Counted from the stretch's first letter, positions 1 to 9,932 are shown. The stretch: DNA of 64,000 nucleotides from Candidatus Latescibacterota bacterium (GCA_011772205.1 WVZY01000022.1:248001-312000), one strand, 5' to 3'. Made by a program: numbers and translations. Notes: a model not told the origin generated them from the letters alone.

Positions 1-1290
1 AGAATGCTGTTCTCCGATTCTGTTCAGCACCGGATCCACCAATCCCCCCAGATCCATCACCCGCCGGTCCGAATAAAAGGCAACATAGCCGATGTCACGG
101 GCAGCGACGACGGCTCCCGGCTCCGAATGATCACGCACGTACTCCGCAATTGATCTCAACCGGTGGTTGAGGTCGTAGGCAAACGCTTTCGATGGCGGCA
201 CCACAACGGAGAAATAGAACACTGCGTTCACAACGAGGATGATGGCAGTGAAAACACCCAGAACAAGCCTGGCCGAGCTCATCCTCAGATCCAGGCGCTG
301 GACAATCTCCTCGACGGCTAGAAAACCGAAAACGCAGACAAAGGGCGTGGTGAGCAACATGTACCTGGAGAGCACCTGAAAATCGTACAGAACGTACGCG
401 AGCGGCAGCACGATCGTCCAGAGAAGCACAAATCGAAAAGGCTCAGAGAGAATTCGGCTTTTTCGGTTGAGGAAAACAACTGAACACAAGGCTGCGATTG
501 CCGGAATCCCTTGCGTGCTACCGATGATTTTTGCGAGCGTTACGATCTGCCGCTTGTACACGCTCACGTCAAAACTCCATCCGCCGCTCTTCGCTGCGGC
601 TGTATTGGGCATGAGGCTCCCGATATGAAGTTTTGCGAACAGAAGCCATGGAACGATCAGGGCAGCCGACACGAGAATCGTCCTGGCGATGCACTCCTTC
701 TCCACGCGGCCTGGTCTCAGCACCAGCGCCGCGATATACACCACAAAAAGAAGATAGGCCTCCGGCCGAATTAGGGCGGCGATGGCGATAAAAAATCCCA
801 TCCTCCATGCGGAGCGGGGATTTTCGTACGCATCGATGGAGGCCATACCGGCCCATATGACCACGAGCACGGCTGCGGAGGTCTCCATGCTCAACGCCGT
901 CCACCGGGCCAGCCAGGCATCCGAGGCGAATGCCAGCGCCGCGAAAACCGCCGTTTGGGGACTCCCCCCGAGTTTTCGCACCAGCACGTACAGGAACACG
1001 ATCACGAGAAACCCGCAAATCCACGATATCACGCGGCTCGTGTGGACGAGGGCGTCGCCCCCGCCGAAGGGAAAGCCAAGCACTGCCTGCACGAACACCC
1101 ACAATGGACTGGTGGTTCCGAATGAGACCTCGCCGGGATTGAAGCTGTACTCCCCTCGTGTGATGAGGTTATTCGCGTATTGGATATGGATATAGCCGTC
1201 GTCCGTGAAACCGTCTCTCAAAGGCAGGAGAAGGAGCAGAAAGAGTAGAAGCGGAAATACGATTCGCGCACCGTCCCTTGACAGCATCAT
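1..1290 (-). CDS. GT-C / ArnT-like polytopic glycosyltransferase, 3' end beyond the window
   Basis: An open frame of 430 codons runs from ATG at 1290 to the window edge without a stop, so the C-terminus is missing. After a short hydrophobic N-terminal helix the protein has DDGYIHIQYANNL at about residues 30-42 and then TTSPLWV, the acidic-pair and loop pattern of PMT/GT39-like integral membrane glycosyltransferases that use polyprenyl-phosphate sugars. Several hydrophobic segments follow. A soluble stretch near the edge reads DIGYVAFYSDRRVMDLGG, often seen in the C-terminal periplasmic part of this kind of protein. The start codon directly abuts the stop of the upstream glycosyltransferase, indicating translational coupling. 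The likely role is transfer of a lipid-linked sugar onto a glycan or lipid on the periplasmic side. The substrate cannot be told from sequence. Confidence 0.75.
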   Translation of the reverse strand, partial: MMLSRDGARIVFPLLLFLLLLLPLRDGFTDDGYIHIQYANNLITRGEYSFNPGEVSFGTTSPLWVFVQAVLGFPFGGGDALVHTSRVISWICGFLVIVFLYVLVRKLGGSPQTAVFAALAFASDAWLARWTALSMETSAAVLVVIWAGMASIDAYENPRSAWRMGFFIAIAALIRPEAYLLFVVYIAALVLRPGRVEKECIARTILVSAALIVPWLLFAKLHIGSLMPNTAAAKSGGWSFDVSVYKRQIVTLAKIIGSTQGIPAIAALCSVVFLNRKSRILSEPFRFVLLWTIVLPLAYVLYDFQVLSRYMLLTTPFVCVFGFLAVEEIVQRLDLRMSSARLVLGVFTAIILVVNAVFYFSVVVPPSKAFAYDLNHRLRSIAEYVRDHSEPGAVVAARDIGYVAFYSDRRVMDLGGLVDPVLNRIGEQHS

Positions 1291-2577
1291 CTACTCCCTT
1301 CTCCTGTCGAGGAGCGTCTCTAGATATGCGGCCAGTTCTCCCGCTAAGTGCTCCCTCTCGAATTGCGGGAGCAGATCCAAGTTGTACGACTCATCAAGAC
1401 TTCCATCGAGAAACTTTTCGTACATCACCCCGATTTTTTCCGCGATGCGGCTGGGATCCTCCGGCGGAGCTGCTTCGCCCCGATTCAAAGACTCGATCAA
1501 GTCTCTCCCTTCACCTTCGGGTATCAGGCCGAGAACCGGCCTGCAGACTCCCATGTACTCGTAAAACTTGCCAAGAACGATCTCTGAATAGGGATTGATC
1601 AGCAGCAGTATATGGGAGGCCCTTTCCATTTGCAATGTCTCCCGGTGGGATACGGAGTCCCTGAACTCGACGATTCCCCCGAGCCCCAGTCTTTTTGCCG
1701 TCGCTTCGTTTTCATCCTCCCTGGGACCGAGAAAAACTGCCCGGCACCGATCACGGCTCTCCGGTATGCGGTCGCAAAACATTCTCAATGCTTCGAGAAA
1801 AGGAACGGCGCTCCGGTTTTCGCTCAGCATTCCGGCATGCATGATCTGGAAACTGTCCGTGGGTGGTGCTATATCGAAGAGATCCTCTAGCTTGGCTTTG
1901 TCATATCCATTTGAAATTCGCTTCAGGTTCTCGATTCCGGGATGTTTGCTTTTCAGCAATTCTTCGTGCCAGCGGCTTGCTACCACCACCGCAGCCCTCG
2001 CGCATATTCTGGCCAGCAGCTTTTCATGGATCCCGCGGTGAATCCGGGTGGGTGGTGGGAACCTGTACAAATTGATCCAGGGATCGCGAAAATCTGCCAC
2101 CCATGGCAGCCCGGTCATCTCATGAATCTTGAGCCCCACGAGATGGCTCGTTTCAGGGGGGGATGTTGAGTAGATTGCATCGACCGGCTCGGAGGCCAGG
2201 AGGCGCTTGGCCGTGCGTACGGCAAACGGGTACCAACCGATGTACGTGTCGGGAAAGAGCAGGCTGTTACCGATTCTCCTCAACAGTTTGAATCCACGTG
2301 AGGATCTCACCTCGGAACTCTTCTTCCCGAAACCACCTCTCCTCAGCAGAGAGAGGATGGCCTGCCCGCTGAACGACCGGGTGCGGACCACCTCGCACGA
2401 TTCTGGTACCTCTCGGAGCAAGCTTTCATCCAGCACCCAGTAGGCCGTCTCCCGAGGCGCAATCACGATCGTCTGCCACCCATGCTTCTCGAGATACTTC
2501 ACGAAACTGAGCGGCCTGAAAACTCCTCCTCCCGACAGCGGCGGGAAAAAAGGAACAATCATTAGAAGGCGCTTCAT
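1291..2577 (-). CDS. GT4-family glycosyltransferase
   Basis: This is a GT-B fold glycosyltransferase of about 428 residues. The N-terminus (MKRLLMIVPFFPPLSGGG) has the glycine-rich loop of GT4 enzymes with an opening Rossmann domain. The C-terminal half carries the nucleotide-sugar binding region (IMHAGMLSENR, later GKFYEYMGVCRPVLGLIPEG with the E-x7-E type pattern). It probably works on the cytoplasmic face, adding a sugar to a lipid-linked glycan. I chose ATG 2577 rather than the longer frame start at 2616 because a GAGGA ribosome site lies just upstream and the conserved fold begins at that Met. It follows the flippase gene by 78 bases and abuts the next gene. Donor and acceptor are unknown. 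Confidence 0.85.
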   Translation of the reverse strand: MKRLLMIVPFFPPLSGGGVFRPLSFVKYLEKHGWQTIVIAPRETAYWVLDESLLREVPESCEVVRTRSFSGQAILSLLRRGGFGKKSSEVRSSRGFKLLRRIGNSLLFPDTYIGWYPFAVRTAKRLLASEPVDAIYSTSPPETSHLVGLKIHEMTGLPWVADFRDPWINLYRFPPPTRIHRGIHEKLLARICARAAVVVASRWHEELLKSKHPGIENLKRISNGYDKAKLEDLFDIAPPTDSFQIMHAGMLSENRSAVPFLEALRMFCDRIPESRDRCRAVFLGPREDENEATAKRLGLGGIVEFRDSVSHRETLQMERASHILLLINPYSEIVLGKFYEYMGVCRPVLGLIPEGEGRDLIESLNRGEAAPPEDPSRIAEKIGVMYEKFLDGSLDESYNLDLLPQFEREHLAGELAAYLETLLDRRRE

Positions 2578-2655
2578 TTTTATCCTCGTGTATATCGCTT
2601 TTTCCCCTGGATCCATTTTTGCGCCAGCTCAGCGCGACTCGACTTTGCTCACGTT

Positions 2656-4236
2656 TCAGTTCTCCAAGCGGCCCAGGGCAAACCTCGCAATTCCACCGAA
2701 CCCTCTTTTTTCGAGCATTTCGATGAGGACCGCTCTTTCCTCACCGGTGAGGATATTCATTACGGCGACCATCTTCTTGAACATGAATAAGGCGAAAACA
2801 AAGAGCGCAACCTTCAGCACAGTGATCATACCAACGGCCGTCCATCCAAGAACAATCTCGATGATGAACAGCGGAGCAAAAGCAACAAGGCTGCACACAG
2901 CGAGCGTCGAACCGAGACCCGTCGCAAAACGCAGCTTCATTGGGAGCCTGGACAGTCGCGATGCCAGCAGGAGCTGCGCCATGCAAGCGAGTAGCTGGGC
3001 GTACCCCGCGCCGATGATGCCGAAGTACGAGCCCAACAAGAGAAGCAGGCACACATACGTGCACGCCCATACGAGATCGCAATACAGCGCGCTGCGGACT
3101 TTGTCCAGCGCTTTCATCACGCTGGTGAGTGGCGCCGTCATTGCGCTAAGTGGCATTGCCAGCGCGAGCAGCAGGAGCAGCGGCGCTGCACCCATGTATT
3201 CCGGATTCGCAACAATCGTTATGATTTCTCCGGCAAACGCGATCAAGGTTGCTGCAATGAACGCTGCAACGGCAGCGCCGAACTTCATGAATACCCTTGT
3301 AGAAAGAACGATCTGAGAGGGCCGATCTTCCGCTTCCAGCCGGGTAATTTCCGGCTGAAAGGCGAGATTCGGAACCCCGAGAAGCCTATTGGCCAAACGC
3401 GTGATTCTCGCACCGATATGAAACAGCGCGAGCATCTCGAGCGTAATCACTTGGGAGAGAAGATAACGATCCACGTCGGTGAACGCGACCGCAACGATAC
3501 TCAAACCAACCGCCCATCCCCAATATGTTATGTACCGTTGGACGTTCGCTCCCGAGGGATCTGCTCGCTGGACAACGGATCCGTCGGAAGCAGCGGCTCG
3601 AGCCAGAAAAAGGACGATCACAACAGCGCCGACGAACGCCTCGGCAATGGCAACGACGCCCATTATCTTGAACAGCACGGTGAGACTCAGCGACCCGCGT
3701 TCGATGAAGATCCAGCCCAGCTGGACTGCCAGCGCGGCGATATCCAGAACAGTGTGGATAGTGAGTCGCCGGATGCCGTTCAGTCCCCCATAAACGATGA
3801 GCTTCAGTGCCCACCCTGCCACTGTCACCCAGAACCAGAACAAGAGTTCTTTGGATAAAGCGCCAGAGGGCATGAAAGCGAACAAATATTCTCTCGTCCC
3901 CCCAACAATGAGATATGCAACGGCCAAAAACCCGAGCGAAGTGATGATCGATATGCTGTACACCCTTACGGCTGCTCCGCCCTGTTGTTTCGACTCGAGC
4001 TCGGGAAAGAAACGAACCAGCAACTGGGGTAACCCGTTTGCGGCCAGCGTTGCGACAAGGAGAGACAATCCCCGAAGCGATGCGAACAGGCCGAAAGTCT
4101 CCTTTGCGAGAAACGCAGCGAGAATCTTGACCTGGAGTAATGTAATGAGGGTTGCGAATACCGTGTGGATCGTCAACGCAGCGGTGTTGGGTAAAAACCG
4201 GGATTCTCCTCTGACATTCGGACGATCAGTTCTCAT
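2656..4236 (-). CDS. Wzx-like polysaccharide flippase (MOP superfamily)
   Basis: The 526-residue protein is almost entirely hydrophobic, with about 12-14 membrane segments. The N-terminal pattern (NTAALTIHTVFATLITLLQV, then FLAKETFGLFASLRG) is typical of polysaccharide-biosynthesis/Wzx flippases of the MOP/MATE superfamily. Family members move undecaprenyl-diphosphate-linked oligosaccharide units across the inner membrane. Its place among glycosyltransferases and sugar-modifying enzymes supports this role. The start overlaps the stop of the upstream acyltransferase gene by 4 bases. No strong Shine-Dalgarno site is visible, in line with coupled translation. Confidence 0.85.
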   Translation of the reverse strand: MRTDRPNVRGESRFLPNTAALTIHTVFATLITLLQVKILAAFLAKETFGLFASLRGLSLLVATLAANGLPQLLVRFFPELESKQQGGAAVRVYSISIITSLGFLAVAYLIVGGTREYLFAFMPSGALSKELLFWFWVTVAGWALKLIVYGGLNGIRRLTIHTVLDIAALAVQLGWIFIERGSLSLTVLFKIMGVVAIAEAFVGAVVIVLFLARAAASDGSVVQRADPSGANVQRYITYWGWAVGLSIVAVAFTDVDRYLLSQVITLEMLALFHIGARITRLANRLLGVPNLAFQPEITRLEAEDRPSQIVLSTRVFMKFGAAVAAFIAATLIAFAGEIITIVANPEYMGAAPLLLLLALAMPLSAMTAPLTSVMKALDKVRSALYCDLVWACTYVCLLLLLGSYFGIIGAGYAQLLACMAQLLLASRLSRLPMKLRFATGLGSTLAVCSLVAFAPLFIIEIVLGWTAVGMITVLKVALFVFALFMFKKMVAVMNILTGEERAVLIEMLEKRGFGGIARFALGRLEN

Positions 4237-5195
4237 CGATCGGTTCTGATCCTCTTTATTGCCGCTGCAATCTTTCCGATAGTAGACCGTATCGTCGACA
4301 CGGCATACCGGTGCGGAACGCCCCCAAAGGACATTTTGTATTCCATGAGTGAGTCCTTACCCATGCTTCCGCCGAGGTTGAACCGCTTGTATCCATTATC
4401 ACACGCATGCCGGATGCAGTGCGTGTACAGGCTCGTGCTCGCCTGGAGCGCCCTGCTTTCGATCGTTGTAACCCCGTACCATGCGATAACCGTATCCTTG
4501 AAATAAAAATTCAGCTGCCCGCCAAGAAGCTCGTCCTCGTGATAAGCGAGAAACAACTTCACGCGATTTGTACCTTCGCCAAGGAGTTCTTCGAAGAACT
4601 CCTTGGGATAGTGAACTCTTCCACCAGCAGCCGTGATTCTGGACGCGTAGATATGGTGGAACCGTCCCGCATCTTCGACGGAGTTGGTTTCAACAACTCT
4701 CACGCCTCTCCGCTCTGCCTGTTTAGTATGCTTCCTCTTGGATTTATCAAAGGATTCCGACCAGATCTTGTCGAAACCGGGTTCGAGGTCAATGATATGG
4801 GTTATCGCGCTCTCCGTCTTGAACGGCTGTACAGCGGGCCGATTCCAAAAGTCCACCCAGCCCGTTTCGTACACTTTCATACTCCGTCTCAAACCAGCAT
4901 AGTGATCCAGGAGTGCAAGATGCACTTCATTTGAATCCAGCGTCACAGGGCCGCCATATGTTCCGAAAGGCAGAGACCAAAGCGCTCTGCGCGCACCCTT
5001 CCCAACAATAAAAAATGGAAGATAGCCCAGCACTTCCCCCTCCTCTTCCGCAATGATGCTGCGATATGCGATCCACGGGAATACGCGCGAGAGACTTTTT
5101 GCCCAAACGCGCGTGTGGTAGAACGTCGCCTGGGGAGAACGCTCGGCCAGATCTTCCAGCTCGGGCGCAGTCTGGTCAATTACGGTCAAACGCAT
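4233..5195 (-). CDS. FemAB/GNAT-like acyltransferase
   Basis: The 320-residue protein has the tandem GNAT layout of the FemAB-related (Acetyltransf_6) family. An N-terminal half contains SPQATFYHTRVWAKSL and the GYLPFFIVGKG strand. A second GNAT half (about residues 150-290) contains KLFLAYHEDELLGGQLNF and ends with the conserved FNLGGSMGKDSLMEYKMSFG stretch. Family members transfer amino-acyl or acyl groups, and relatives recur in exopolysaccharide clusters, often without known substrates. Sitting between the aminotransferase and flippase genes, it may acylate an amino sugar before export; that is inference. ATG at 5195 lies six bases downstream of the aminotransferase stop. Confidence 0.75.
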   Translation of the reverse strand: MRLTVIDQTAPELEDLAERSPQATFYHTRVWAKSLSRVFPWIAYRSIIAEEEGEVLGYLPFFIVGKGARRALWSLPFGTYGGPVTLDSNEVHLALLDHYAGLRRSMKVYETGWVDFWNRPAVQPFKTESAITHIIDLEPGFDKIWSESFDKSKRKHTKQAERRGVRVVETNSVEDAGRFHHIYASRITAAGGRVHYPKEFFEELLGEGTNRVKLFLAYHEDELLGGQLNFYFKDTVIAWYGVTTIESRALQASTSLYTHCIRHACDNGYKRFNLGGSMGKDSLMEYKMSFGGVPHRYAVSTIRSTIGKIAAAIKRIRTDR

Positions 5196-5201
5196 TGGGG
5201 A

Positions 5202-6407
5202 CTAGAGCTTCGTATAGTAAGACGCTACCTTGTTCAGTGCTTCTACGACGTCTTGAACATCGCCGTCTTCCATGCCCGGATAAATGGGTAGCGAAATGCA
5301 CCGGGAAAAATAATCTTCGCATGCAGGAAAACGGTCGTTCGAGCTCTTATACGGCACGAAGAATGGATGCACATAAACCGGGATGAAATGGACCGAGCAG
5401 CCAATGTTTTCCGCCGCAAGCGCCTTCGTAAAGTGGTCGCGATCTACCGTGAGTTTTTCGAGATTCAGGCGAACGACGAACAGGTGCCACGTATGCAGGT
5501 TTCCATCCCTCACCTTCGGGAGCTCAAAGATCGGCGACGTCTGGAGATGCATCATGTACTTATGGGCCACTTCCGCCCTGCGCTCTAGTTGCTTATCGAC
5601 CTTCCTCAGCTGCGATAGGCCGAGTGAAGAGAGGATATCGTTCAAATTGCACTTGTAACCCGGGACCTCTACCTTGTAAGACCACGATCCCCTATCCGTG
5701 TACCGCTCCCAGCTATCCCGTGACATCCCGTGGTAGAGCAGGCATCGAAGTTTGCTCTCGAATCGCTCGTCCTGGACGGTCAAACAACCGCCCTCCCCTG
5801 TAGTCAGATTTTTCGTCGCATAGAAACTGAATGCCGTGGCATCACCGAAGGCTCCTACCTTCACTCCTTTGTAAGCGGCACCGAAACCGTGTGCGGCATC
5901 CTCGACGACGGCGAGGCTCTTTTCATCAGCGATCGCACAAATGTCATCGATCCGGCAGGCCTGCCCGCCAAAATGGACCGGCATTATGGCCTTTGTCCTA
6001 TGCGTTATCCGTTTTTTGATCTCTGCAGGGGAAGGCCCGAATGTTTCTTCTTCGATATCGGTAAGAACAGGAATGGCGCCGGTATGGATGATCGCATGCA
6101 CGGTCGAAGCAAAAGTTAGTGCCGAGGTTATCACCTCGTCCCCCGGGCCGACACCCAGAGCTTTCAACGCAAGGAACATGGCCTCGCTGCAAGAGCTCAG
6201 GACAATGGCGTGTTTCACACCGAGGTAAGATTCGATAGCGGCTTCGAACTCCTCCGTTTTCGGACCAACCGTCAGCCAGCCCGAGCGGAGGGTTTCGGCC
6301 ACGCATTCGATATCTTCATCATCGATTGGTGCCCTGTAGAAAGGTAAGAACGTATCCCTCACCGGCGTACCGCCGTCGAGGGCAGGCTTGTGTTTTTGCA
6401 TGTTCAT
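5202..6407 (-). CDS. DegT/DnrJ/EryC1/StrS-family sugar aminotransferase
   Basis: This is a PLP-dependent NDP-sugar aminotransferase of 401 residues, about the usual family length. The Schiff-base lysine is K199 in FYATKNLTTGEGG. The PLP-contacting D170 and H173 lie in VVEDAAHGFGA, and the N-terminal LRSGWLTVGPKTEEFE motif is typical. It converts a keto NDP-sugar into an amino sugar using glutamate as amino donor. With the 4,6-dehydratase at 8433-9863 it forms the PglF/PglE-type pair for making a 4-amino-4,6-dideoxy sugar nucleotide; which sugar is not decidable here. ATG codons at 6407 and 6401 are both possible starts. Confidence 0.9.
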   Translation of the reverse strand: MNMQKHKPALDGGTPVRDTFLPFYRAPIDDEDIECVAETLRSGWLTVGPKTEEFEAAIESYLGVKHAIVLSSCSEAMFLALKALGVGPGDEVITSALTFASTVHAIIHTGAIPVLTDIEEETFGPSPAEIKKRITHRTKAIMPVHFGGQACRIDDICAIADEKSLAVVEDAAHGFGAAYKGVKVGAFGDATAFSFYATKNLTTGEGGCLTVQDERFESKLRCLLYHGMSRDSWERYTDRGSWSYKVEVPGYKCNLNDILSSLGLSQLRKVDKQLERRAEVAHKYMMHLQTSPIFELPKVRDGNLHTWHLFVVRLNLEKLTVDRDHFTKALAAENIGCSVHFIPVYVHPFFVPYKSSNDRFPACEDYFSRCISLPIYPGMEDGDVQDVVEALNKVASYYTKL

Positions 6408-6452
6408 CCAATCCGTAATCGAGGAAGCCTGATCGACACTCCACGATACAAG

Positions 6453-8348
6453 CTAACATATTCGCAAATTCGATGCCCGTCCGACTACTTCTTTTCTATT
6501 TATAGGCAAATCCATGTCTACTTTCAACTGCCAAACCGGATGATTGGAAAGGTTCAAGAGAAGAAGTTGACGCCTCCAGATTGCCTGATATCCCTCAATA
6601 TGTTTCACCGGGGGAAGTGAAACCGAACTTCCCGCTGGATCCTCCTTCATCCTGCTTATCGTTCGTTTCAGCAGAGGGAGCCAATTCGACGTAACGACTG
6701 TTTTTCTTTTCCAGATCGAATAGTCCCCGAATCGCTGTATGAGATTGTAATTCTCTCGAATATGAAGATCGAGGTCCGTTACGCCGCTGCTTACCCCGCT
6801 ATCGTCAGGTTCAATTTTATCTTCATATCGAAGAACAATGATTCCGACGTTGTGGCTATCCAAATCGCCGATGATCTCTTGTTGGATGCGTTCCGTAGTG
6901 GCAAGACCCGGATGGAGTTCATGGTATTTGGTTGCGCTGTGCCTTTCTGATAGGAAGTAGAAAAGGATATCGTTGACGAATATTCGGTCATGCCTCACGT
7001 TACCGACAAACAATTTTTGATTCTTGGGTACATTTGCCCGAACGAAATCGATTGCCTTCAAATAATCGATTTCCTCCGGATCCCATCGCATCCCCCAGAA
7101 ACGATCGAGGCGAACGGAAAGTGACGAAGTCGAGCTGCCGATTCTGGTCGCCCTTTGAAGTGTCCTCCATACGGGTCTCGACAGTGCGAAGAAGCAAAAC
7201 AGAAAAGCCAGAAACCAGCATACGCCACGATATTTTCTCATTCTCGAAATCTCAGAAAGAAGCATCGAGAACAAGATGGAAGCCATTACAAGAGCTGGAA
7301 CGAGATGAAGGGTGTCCGTTCTGACCCGGGCATTGTGATGGAGGACGATACTTGTCACCAAAAAGATGATTACGCCCCACACTTTTTTTCGGTCCGCCGC
7401 AGTACCTCTGCGCCGTATCTGCGAACGCAAAGAAATTAACGCTGCAGCATATATCGAGATCGATGCATAGAAAGGCGCCCGATAGAATATCTCTTTTGCA
7501 TATGGGACAAATGAAATCTGACCCGAAAGGACGAAGAGAGGATTTGGAATGGGGGCAGGATACGGCAGGGCACGCACTTTCGGGAAGACCGTGAGTGGGA
7601 AGCTGATTAAATCATACCTCAAGTCGTTCACAGGAACAGCGCTTACTAACAAGATGCTTGTGGGGATCAGCACAACAGTCAACCCAGCCAAAAATGGAAC
7701 AACACTTTTGAATGTTCGTGAAGATTTATCGAGCGTGGTGGATGCTTTCACTTCACCGCTTACATTTAAACCGATGATGATCAGGACTATAGAAACAAAA
7801 CTATAGAAGCCGAAATCATGTCTGAGTACGGTCGTGATTCCAACGGAAATCCCAGCAAGAAACAACCACATATTTCGCGCTTCAAATAGATACCGAATCA
7901 CGAAATAGGTTCCCAGCAAGCTGAACAGAAGAGCAGGATGCATCGGAATGGCAAAATATCGCCCGGACCCGAGCCAGATGAGCGCCATGAGAGCTGCGAG
8001 CAGCGCGTATGTTTGATGCACAAAGCTTTTTGATAGCAGATAAGTGAGGAAAACGATGCTGAGAGCGACGATAGCGGACCATATCCTTTCCACGATAAGA
8101 TACGCACCGAAAAGCTTGAATAATCCGGCCAGAACATAAAACTGCCCCGGTGCATAGATCGTCCAAAAATCTCTATACGGTAAATCGCCATCGAGAACTC
8201 GGACTGCGCCGTAAACACACAGCCCCTCGTCGTAGATACTCAAACCCGTATTGAAGCCAAGGAGCAGATAAATCAACGCCAGAGGAATGAAAATGATCGC
8301 ATTCCTTCCCTCGAGAGCTGAATTCCGGACTCTGACTGTTCGGTTCAT
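6453..8348 (-). CDS. GT39/GT-C-like polytopic membrane glycosyltransferase
   Basis: The 631-residue protein has about ten hydrophobic segments in its first 400 residues, followed by a hydrophilic C-terminal domain. Near the N-terminus it carries LSIYDEGLCVYGAVRVLDGD followed by PYRDFWTIYAPGQFY. This acidic loop and the aromatic second loop are typical of ArnT/PMT-like GT-C proteins using polyprenyl-phosphate sugars. A Wzy-type polymerase is a less likely alternative because of the YDEG loop. Codon use looks more A+T-rich than in neighbours such as the dehydratase, especially near the C-terminus, which could reflect recent acquisition. That is an impression, not a measurement. Confidence 0.75.
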   Translation of the reverse strand: MNRTVRVRNSALEGRNAIIFIPLALIYLLLGFNTGLSIYDEGLCVYGAVRVLDGDLPYRDFWTIYAPGQFYVLAGLFKLFGAYLIVERIWSAIVALSIVFLTYLLSKSFVHQTYALLAALMALIWLGSGRYFAIPMHPALLFSLLGTYFVIRYLFEARNMWLFLAGISVGITTVLRHDFGFYSFVSIVLIIIGLNVSGEVKASTTLDKSSRTFKSVVPFLAGLTVVLIPTSILLVSAVPVNDLRYDLISFPLTVFPKVRALPYPAPIPNPLFVLSGQISFVPYAKEIFYRAPFYASISIYAAALISLRSQIRRRGTAADRKKVWGVIIFLVTSIVLHHNARVRTDTLHLVPALVMASILFSMLLSEISRMRKYRGVCWFLAFLFCFFALSRPVWRTLQRATRIGSSTSSLSVRLDRFWGMRWDPEEIDYLKAIDFVRANVPKNQKLFVGNVRHDRIFVNDILFYFLSERHSATKYHELHPGLATTERIQQEIIGDLDSHNVGIIVLRYEDKIEPDDSGVSSGVTDLDLHIRENYNLIQRFGDYSIWKRKTVVTSNWLPLLKRTISRMKEDPAGSSVSLPPVKHIEGYQAIWRRQLLLLNLSNHPVWQLKVDMDLPINRKEVVGRASNLRIC

Positions 8349-8432
8349 ATTTTCAGGTTTGCTGGGTTTTCAATGCTACTCGATTGTTCTGCATAGGATG
8401 GTTAATTAGAGAGAACTTCAGCTTTAGCAGAG

Positions 8433-9863
8433 CTAACGTTTCTCGCGGACTGGAAGACATGCATCGGGAATTATCTCATTCAGCAGATGCTTGATCGCCT
8501 CGCCATCTCCTCGATCAGTCATCCCTTTGAGCTTGCCCAGCACCTCGTCGATATCCAACCCATCCGGAATCGTAGCGCGCGTGGTGAGGATGTATTCATG
8601 CGGGGAATCCTCTATGGCCTCCGCCCTGGCAAGAAGAGACTCGTGGAGTTTTTCTCCAGGCCGAAGCCCAATCAATTCGACCTCGACGTCGATGTTGGGG
8701 CGGAGACCATGGAGGGCAATCAAGTCTTTGGCAATCTCCATGATTTTGATGGGCTGGCCCATTTGCAAGATGAAGATCTCACCGCCCTTCCCCAAAATCG
8801 ACGCCTGAATGACGAGCATGCAGGCCTCCTTGAGGGTCATGAAAAAGCGTGAAGCCTCTGGACTGCTGACCGTCACCGGGCCGCCCTTTCGGATCTGGTC
8901 GATGAAAAGCGGGACCACGCTCCCACGGCTTCCGAGCACGTTTCCAAAACGTACCGTCATCAAACGCGCTCCACCAGCTTGCCTCGCTCCATTGGCCATC
9001 AGATATTCTGCCAGCCGTTTCGTGGCGCCCATTACACCCTCCGGTTCAACGGCCTTGTCAGTGGACAGCATGACGAGCCGTTCCACTCCGGACTCCCTGC
9101 ACACGTTTATAATATTGGCAGTGCCGAAGACGTTGTTTTTGACCGCTTCTTCGGGGAAGGCTTCCATGTAGTGGACATGCTTGTGAGCCGCAGCGTGGAA
9201 TACGTACTGAGGCCGGACACGCTCGAAGAGATGCCTCAGTCCGATTTCATCCCGAATGTCGGCAATGAGAGCTTCCGTTTTGATGTTCGGATGGCGGGTT
9301 CGCATTTCGTACTCGATGTCGTAGATCTGGTTTTCCCCCCGGCCAAGCAGCAAAAGCGCCTCCAAATCAAAACGTCCAACCTGGCGGCAGATCTCGCCGC
9401 CAATCGATCCGCCCGCACCGGTAACGAGTACACTGCGGCCTGCAAGGGCCTCGGAGATCGCTTTCTCATCGAACTCGACCGTTTCCCTGCCGAGCAGATC
9501 TTCCGGATGAACCTCCCTGATTTGATCGAGACGAGCCGGGCCCCTGATGATTTCGATGAGCCCCGGAACAATTTTGTAGTTCAATCCCGCATCCCTGCAA
9601 AGAGAGATAATCCGGCGTATGAATTCCCTCTCCGCGGAAGGCACCGAGATGATCGCTTCATCCACAGGAATTGTTCGTACCACTTCCACGAGATCCGCAC
9701 ATTGACCGAGAACGGGGATTCCATCAACCTTCCGCCCTTTGAGGCTCGGCTCATCATCGAGAAACCCAGCGACCTCGAATCCGCTCTCCGGGTGTTGGGT
9801 GATCTCTTGGAGGATCATCCTTCCCGCTTCACCAGCACCAATAATCAAAACGCGTTTTGCCAT
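8433..9863 (-). CDS. Soluble PglF/WbpM-type NDP-sugar 4,6-dehydratase
   Basis: At 476 residues this matches only the cytosolic part of PglF/WbpM/CapD proteins; the usual four N-terminal membrane helices are absent. Residues 1-120 form a CoA-binding-like Rossmann domain (VLIIGAGEAGRMIL). Residues 143-450 are an extended SDR domain with GAGGSIGG at 149-156, FHAAAHKHV at 222-230, STDK at 267-270 and M278-x3-K282. Methionine in place of the SDR tyrosine is characteristic of the long WbpM/PglF dehydratases. Expected reaction: UDP-GlcNAc to UDP-4-keto-6-deoxy sugar. The aminotransferase at 5202-6407 is a likely next step. The missing anchor may be supplied by the fusion protein at 55725-58562; that link is inference. 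Confidence 0.88.
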   Translation of the reverse strand: MAKRVLIIGAGEAGRMILQEITQHPESGFEVAGFLDDEPSLKGRKVDGIPVLGQCADLVEVVRTIPVDEAIISVPSAEREFIRRIISLCRDAGLNYKIVPGLIEIIRGPARLDQIREVHPEDLLGRETVEFDEKAISEALAGRSVLVTGAGGSIGGEICRQVGRFDLEALLLLGRGENQIYDIEYEMRTRHPNIKTEALIADIRDEIGLRHLFERVRPQYVFHAAAHKHVHYMEAFPEEAVKNNVFGTANIINVCRESGVERLVMLSTDKAVEPEGVMGATKRLAEYLMANGARQAGGARLMTVRFGNVLGSRGSVVPLFIDQIRKGGPVTVSSPEASRFFMTLKEACMLVIQASILGKGGEIFILQMGQPIKIMEIAKDLIALHGLRPNIDVEVELIGLRPGEKLHESLLARAEAIEDSPHEYILTTRATIPDGLDIDEVLGKLKGMTDRGDGEAIKHLLNEIIPDACLPVREKR

Positions 9864-9932
9864 GACAGTACCAACGAAATCAGGTCGTCATTGATAACCG
9901 TGCTCGATGAACTCCAAATGGTAATCCGGCAC

